Source: Fructobacillus pseudoficulneus (GTDB lineage: Bacteria > Bacillota > Bacilli > Lactobacillales > Lactobacillaceae). Taken from it: a stretch of 64,000 bases of DNA. Below are positions 60,427 through 64,000 of this stretch, in pieces. The translations under genes were made by a program, and so were the position numbers. The notes beneath the pieces were generated by a model, which had not been told where the DNA came from, made no database searches, and worked only from the letters and a program-made list of their open reading frames with translations. Location: the NCBI RefSeq assembly GCF_900108455.1, contig NZ_FNWS01000002.1:1-64000 (forward strand), read 5' to 3'. Numbering within the stretch: the stretch's first letter is position 1; each line of letters opens with the position of its first letter.

Positions 60427-62265
60427 TTACTTACGACGCTTTGCAGCTTTTTCACGCTCTGCAGTGTTCAAAATAGCCTTACGGATACGAACATTTTCAG
60501 GCGTTACTTCAACGTATTCGTCATCGTTCAAGAATTCCATTGATGCTTCCAAGTTCATCTCACGAGGAGTCTTGATTGAAGCAGTTTGGTCCTTGTTAGA
60601 AGAACGAACGTTTGACTGTGGCTTCATCTTAGTAACGTTAACTGAGATATCGTTGTCACGAGCGTTCATACCCACAACCATACCTTCATAAACGTCAACA
60701 CCAGCGCCAACGAACATTTGTCCACGATCTTCAACACCCATGATGGCGTAGTTAGTCGTTTGTCCCTGATTGATTGAGACCAAGGCACCGTTACGACGAC
60801 CTGGTTCCCAATTCTTAACCATTGGACGGTATTCAGCAAATGTGTGGTTATAGATACCATAACCGTGAGTTGCTGTCATAAATTCAGTGGCGTAACCAAT
60901 CAAACCACGTGAAGGTGCCATATAAGTCAAACGAGTTTGACCGTTACCGACAGCTTCCATGTTTTGCATTTCACCCTTACGTTGGTTCAATGAGTCGATA
61001 ACAGTTGATGAGTATTCATCAGGAGTATCGATTTGGATTGATTCGTAAGGTTCTGTGGTTTGACCATCTTCCTCACGGAAGATAACTTGTGGACGTGAAG
61101 CTTGCAATTCGAAGCCTTCACGACGCATGTTTTCAATCAAGATTGAAAGGTGCAATTCACCACGTCCTGAGACCAACCAAGCACCGGCTTGATCAGTGTC
61201 TTCAACACGCAAAGACACATCAGTGTGCAATTCGCGCAACAAACGGTCTTCGATTTGACGGGCAGTCACGAACTTTCCTTCACGACCAGCAAAGGGGCTG
61301 TCGTTTTGACGGAAAGTCATTTGCAAAGTTGGTTCATCGATACGAAGCAAAGGCAAAGCATCGTGGTGGGCAGGGTCAACAACAGTTTCCCCAACAGAGA
61401 TGTCTTCCATACCAGAAACGGCAATCAAATCACCGGCCTTGGCTTCTTGGATTTCAACTTGGTCCAAAGCGATGAAACCAGAAAGCTTCGTAACACGGAA
61501 GTTTTGTGATGAACCATCAAGCTTCAAAACATCAACGTTGTCACCAACCTTGATTGTTCCACGCTTAACACGTCCAATACCAATACGACCAACGAAGTCA
61601 TTATAGTCCAACATGGCAACTTGGAACTGCAATGGTTCGTCTGAGTTGTCAACTGGGGCTGGGATTGTTTCAAAGACCGTCTTAAAGATTGGGTCCATTG
61701 TGTGTTCTTGCTTTGAAACATCAGGATCAAATGATGATGTTCCGTTCATTGCTGAAGCATAGATAACTGGGAAGTCCAAATCATCTTCATCAGCACCCAA
61801 TTCGATGAACAAGTCCAAGACTTCATCAACGACTTCTTCTGGGCGGGCACCAGGACGGTCAACCTTGTTGACAATCACGATTGGTGTCAAGTGTTGTTCA
61901 AAGGCCTTCTTCAAAACGAAACGAGTCTGAGGCATGGTACCTTCAAAGGCATCAACAACGAGCAAAACCCCATCAACCATTCCCATGATTCGTTCAACTT
62001 CTCCACCGAAATCGGCGTGACCTGGGGTATCCAAGATGTTGATTTGCTTGTCGCCAACACGGACAGCCGTGTTCTTTGACAAGATCGTGATTCCACGTTC
62101 CTTTTCAATATCGTTGGTATCCATCACACGGTCGCCCAAAGCTTCTTCCTTACGGGCATCCAATGTGTCAGACTGCTTTAACAGTTCGTTAACCAACGTC
62201 GTCTTTCCGTGATCGACGTGGGCGATAATAGCGATATTACGAATATCTTCGCGAAGATTTGCCAA
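60427..62265 (-). CDS. typA: Ribosome-associated GTPase TypA (BipA)
   Basis: The 612-residue protein has the translation GTPase layout: AHVDHGKTTL (G1), RGITI (G2), DTPGHADF (G3), NKVD (G4) and SAMNG (G5), then EF-G-like domains II, III and V and the BipA-specific C-terminal domain (SRGLIGYATEFMTATHGYG near 430; GVEDRGQMFVGAGVDVYEGMVVG near 490-512). It binds ribosomes under stress or cold and helps subunit assembly. It has a normal length. Confidence 0.97.
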   Translation of the reverse strand: MANLREDIRNIAIIAHVDHGKTTLVNELLKQSDTLDARKEEALGDRVMDTNDIEKERGITILSKNTAVRVGDKQINILDTPGHADFGGEVERIMGMVDGVLLVVDAFEGTMPQTRFVLKKAFEQHLTPIVIVNKVDRPGARPEEVVDEVLDLFIELGADEDDLDFPVIYASAMNGTSSFDPDVSKQEHTMDPIFKTVFETIPAPVDNSDEPLQFQVAMLDYNDFVGRIGIGRVKRGTIKVGDNVDVLKLDGSSQNFRVTKLSGFIALDQVEIQEAKAGDLIAVSGMEDISVGETVVDPAHHDALPLLRIDEPTLQMTFRQNDSPFAGREGKFVTARQIEDRLLRELHTDVSLRVEDTDQAGAWLVSGRGELHLSILIENMRREGFELQASRPQVIFREEDGQTTEPYESIQIDTPDEYSSTVIDSLNQRKGEMQNMEAVGNGQTRLTYMAPSRGLIGYATEFMTATHGYGIYNHTFAEYRPMVKNWEPGRRNGALVSINQGQTTNYAIMGVEDRGQMFVGAGVDVYEGMVVGMNARDNDISVNVTKMKPQSNVRSSNKDQTASIKTPREMNLEASMEFLNDDEYVEVTPENVRIRKAILNTAEREKAAKRRK

Positions 62266-62299
62266 TTTTATGTGCTCCTTTGTCTTTGCTACTCACAAG

Positions 62300-62328
62300 A
62301 AAGACTAGGGCTTCTCTCCCTAGTCTTT
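62300..62328 (-). terminator. Terminator overlapping the stop codon of the inositol-phosphatase gene
   Basis: On the minus strand AAAGACTAGGG/CCCTAGTCTTT form a perfect 11-bp stem, followed by CTTG. The stop codon TAG (62320-62322) lies in the left arm. The T-run is short. Confidence 0.7.
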
Positions 62329-63114
62329 CACTATCTTGACTGACTCGCGATATGTCTTGGTTGTAGCGATTAATACTGTGTTTGATGATAGCATATTTAG
62401 CGGACTTCCGTCAAGCGTTTTAACCACGTAGCCGAGCGTTTCAGCCAGGACTCGACCGGCCGCCAAATCCCATGGCGAAAGCTTCGATAAGTAACCCGTC
62501 GCCTGCTGCAAAAATAGGCGGCTAAAGGAAATTCCAGCCGACCCAACTACCCGGTATGCCAGCGCTGCTTCAGCAAGCTTTTGATAAATCATTTCTCCTG
62601 CTACAAGACGCCGGCCAGACAGAATCAAAACCGCTTCCTGCAAGGCTAAATCGTTGGCCACCGGTGCCAGCCGCTGGTCGTTTACAAATGCGCCCAAAGC
62701 AGGGCCACCATGGAAGACCTGGTTTGCCATCACTTTGATAATCCAGCCCAAAGTTGGCTGGCCATCAACATACAGGGCGACCATAATGGCAAAATCGGTT
62801 CCCTCATGGACGAAATTCATCGTCCCGTCAATTGGATCAATGAACCAAACATGGCCCGCCATTGTTTCCGGTCGGGCATCGTCCCCTTCTTCCGAAACGA
62901 AATGGGCGTCTGGATCAATCATTTGAATGTGTTCTAATAACCAGGCTTGGTTTTCAGTATCGACGTTGGTAACGAGGTTGCGGAAATCACCACCCTTCGT
63001 CTGAACATGCAAATCCTCTTGCTGGTTGGTCCGCAACTGCCGACCAAGGTCTGCTAACCAGCGGGTCATCGTCTGGTCAACTTGGGCTAATTTGTCCGTT
63101 GTCCACTCAGTCAT
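62320..63114 (-). CDS. Inositol monophosphatase family protein
   Basis: The 264-residue protein has the family's metal motifs: FVSEEGDD near residue 70, WFIDPIDGTMNF near 90 and SPWDLAAGRVLAETLGY near 212. It is a Mg2+-dependent phosphatase; inositol-1-phosphate, sugar phosphates, PAP or NADP are all possible substrates. The start overlaps the UPF0223 gene by 8 bases, so the two form an operon. Confidence 0.9.
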   Translation of the reverse strand: MTEWTTDKLAQVDQTMTRWLADLGRQLRTNQQEDLHVQTKGGDFRNLVTNVDTENQAWLLEHIQMIDPDAHFVSEEGDDARPETMAGHVWFIDPIDGTMNFVHEGTDFAIMVALYVDGQPTLGWIIKVMANQVFHGGPALGAFVNDQRLAPVANDLALQEAVLILSGRRLVAGEMIYQKLAEAALAYRVVGSAGISFSRLFLQQATGYLSKLSPWDLAAGRVLAETLGYVVKTLDGSPLNMLSSNTVLIATTKTYRESVKIVKD

Positions 63115-63382
63115 TCACCACTACCCGTCTAGCATTACCCTGTGCCAGTTTCATTGTTTGGTAAATTGACCGCCCTGTTTGATTTTCAAAGTCACGATCA
63201 AAGGTCTTTTGTTCAGACTTAGCAGGCAGCACCTCACAAAACAAGCGGTAAGTCGTCAGCAAGTATTCCTGGTCACAACCGCCCTCATAGACCTGCAAAA
63301 CAGCGTCAACTAAGTTCGAAACAGCAATGATATCGTCCTTCGTCCAATTGCCATCAATTGGAAGTTGGTATTGTTCTGACAT
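63107..63382 (-). CDS. UPF0223 family protein
   Basis: The 91-residue protein MSEQYQLPIDGNWTKDDIIAVSNLV (shown in part) has the UPF0223 pattern with a helical core and FCEVLPAKSEQKTFDRDFE near residue 48-66. Its function is unknown. I start at ATG 63382, which has AAAGGA upstream, not at a longer frame start. It pairs with the inositol-phosphatase-like gene, an arrangement also seen in Bacilli. Confidence 0.85.
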   Translation of the reverse strand: MSEQYQLPIDGNWTKDDIIAVSNLVDAVLQVYEGGCDQEYLLTTYRLFCEVLPAKSEQKTFDRDFENQTGRSIYQTMKLAQGNARRVVVND

Positions 63383-63533
63383 CACGAAATCCTTTCCAAA
63401 TCCATCAAGTTTATCTGCCACCATTTTAACAAGCTTTGCCTAGTCTTTCCAGTCACTCCAGCTGAATTTGCCCTTTTTCGAATCGCACACCATCTTGTAA
63501 GCAAATTTCAAGAACCAACGCCCAAAGGCCCTT

Positions 63534-63546
63534 TTTCTGCTATACT
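63534..63546 (+). promoter_or_regulatory. Candidate promoter of def
   Basis: TGC TATACT (-10 at 63541-63546) is an extended -10; no good -35 is seen. It lies 34 bases upstream of the def start. Confidence 0.45.
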
Positions 63547-63579
63547 AGATTGGTATAGAGAAATTCTAGGAGTGTTGTT

Positions 63580-64000
63580 ATGACCATTCGTTTTACCATG
63601 GATAAAATCACTCGTGATGGTAATCCAGTCCTGCGCCAAGTCGGTGCAGAGGTACCTTTCCCACTTAGTGAAGAGCACCAACAATTAGCAAAAGATATGA
63701 TGACTTATTTAGAAGTCTCACAAGATGAAGAAGAAAATGAAAAGTACGGTCTGCGCCCAGGCGTCGGACTTGCCGCGCCACAGGTCGGTGAATCATTACA
63801 AATGACGGCCATCTTGATTCCGTCAGCGGACCCTGCCGAAGATGCTGAAGACGAGCCTTACTTTAAGGGCGTTGTTTTCAACCCAGTGATCATTTCTGAA
63901 ACGGTTGGACGGGCGGCCTTGGAAACCGGTGAAGGTTGTTTGTCAGTTGACGAAGACGTTCCCGGCTTTGTTCCGCGGTCAAAGAAAATTACGGTCCGCT
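63580..64000 (+). CDS. def: Peptide deformylase, 3' end beyond window
   Basis: From ATG 63580 (AGGAG 7 bases upstream) 140 codons are visible. DGNPVLRQVGAEVPFPL at the start, motif 1 GVGLAAPQVG near residue 64 and motif 2 EGCLSV near 125, whose Cys is a metal ligand, are typical. The insert before motif 1 (SQDEEENEKYGLRPG) is the Gram-positive type 2 deformylase pattern. Motif 3 (HExxH) lies beyond the window. The enzyme removes formyl groups from nascent proteins. Confidence 0.95.
   Translation, partial: MTIRFTMDKITRDGNPVLRQVGAEVPFPLSEEHQQLAKDMMTYLEVSQDEEENEKYGLRPGVGLAAPQVGESLQMTAILIPSADPAEDAEDEPYFKGVVFNPVIISETVGRAALETGEGCLSVDEDVPGFVPRSKKITVR

Overview
The window comes from a low-to-moderate G+C Gram-positive lactic acid bacterium, most likely the Leuconostoc/Weissella/Fructobacillus branch of the Lactobacillaceae. 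I infer this from consensus sigma-A promoters and AGGAGG-type ribosome sites, T-box, TPP and FMN riboswitches, a KxYKxGKxW-type surface protein, an Nox-type NADH oxidase, and the housekeeping order HU-der-rpsA-cmk and rluB-scpB-scpA-ribT-xerD-cvfB-yqeY-rpsU. The genus is an inference. No rRNA, IS element, prophage or CRISPR array is visible.

Layout. 1-2.5 kb: the 5' part of a BspA-type leucine-rich-repeat surface protein (cut by the window edge) and a DUF915 alpha/beta hydrolase. 2.7-5.6 kb: an oligo-1,6-glucosidase and an iron-dependent alcohol dehydrogenase. 5.8-13.7 kb: a six-gene ascorbate/ketogulonate-type catabolic operon (ulaG-ulaD-ulaE-ulaF-FGGY kinase-GatC-like EIIC) with a divergent PRD-type regulator and a terminator in its leader. 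13.8-17.4 kb: a tautomerase, then tenA-thiD-thiE-thiM under a TPP riboswitch. 17.5-25 kb: a MarR regulator, an organophosphate-type MFS carrier, a PH-domain membrane pair, proC, an amino-acid permease broken by a frameshift, and a LysR regulator. 25-28 kb: a thiamine-precursor ECF transporter (ykoC-ykoD-ykoE) under a second TPP riboswitch.

28-40 kb is mostly core genome: NADH oxidase, HU, Der, S1, Cmk, a LysM protein, RibU under an FMN riboswitch, RluB, ScpB, ScpA, a RibT-like protein, XerD, CvfB, YqeY and S21. 40-44 kb holds an MFS carrier, a YczE-type membrane protein with its MarR regulator (two matching palindromic operators), a GNAT enzyme, and a YitT protein preceded by an unassigned structured leader. 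44-47.8 kb is hisS-aspS behind a T-box leader. 47.8-57.3 kb is one giant (about 3.1 thousand codons) cell-wall adhesin gene split by two single-base deletions. 57.4-64 kb holds an ArsB-like permease, a uracil-DNA-glycosylase-fold protein, an amidohydrolase, tRNA-Ser(CGA), TypA, an inositol-phosphatase-family protein, a UPF0223 protein and the start of peptide deformylase.

Functional links. The two TPP-controlled operons form a salvage system: YkoEDC imports a thiamine precursor, TenA/ThiD/ThiM process it and ThiE joins the halves. No de novo pyrimidine or thiazole synthesis genes are present in the window. The ula-type operon ends at D-xylulose-5-phosphate, which would feed the phosphoketolase pathway. 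The most notable items are a PTS EIIC component next to a sugar kinase without EIIA/EIIB, a hairpin between the hisS ribosome site and start codon, the uncharacterised yitT leader, and three frameshifts that may be real pseudogenes or sequencing errors.
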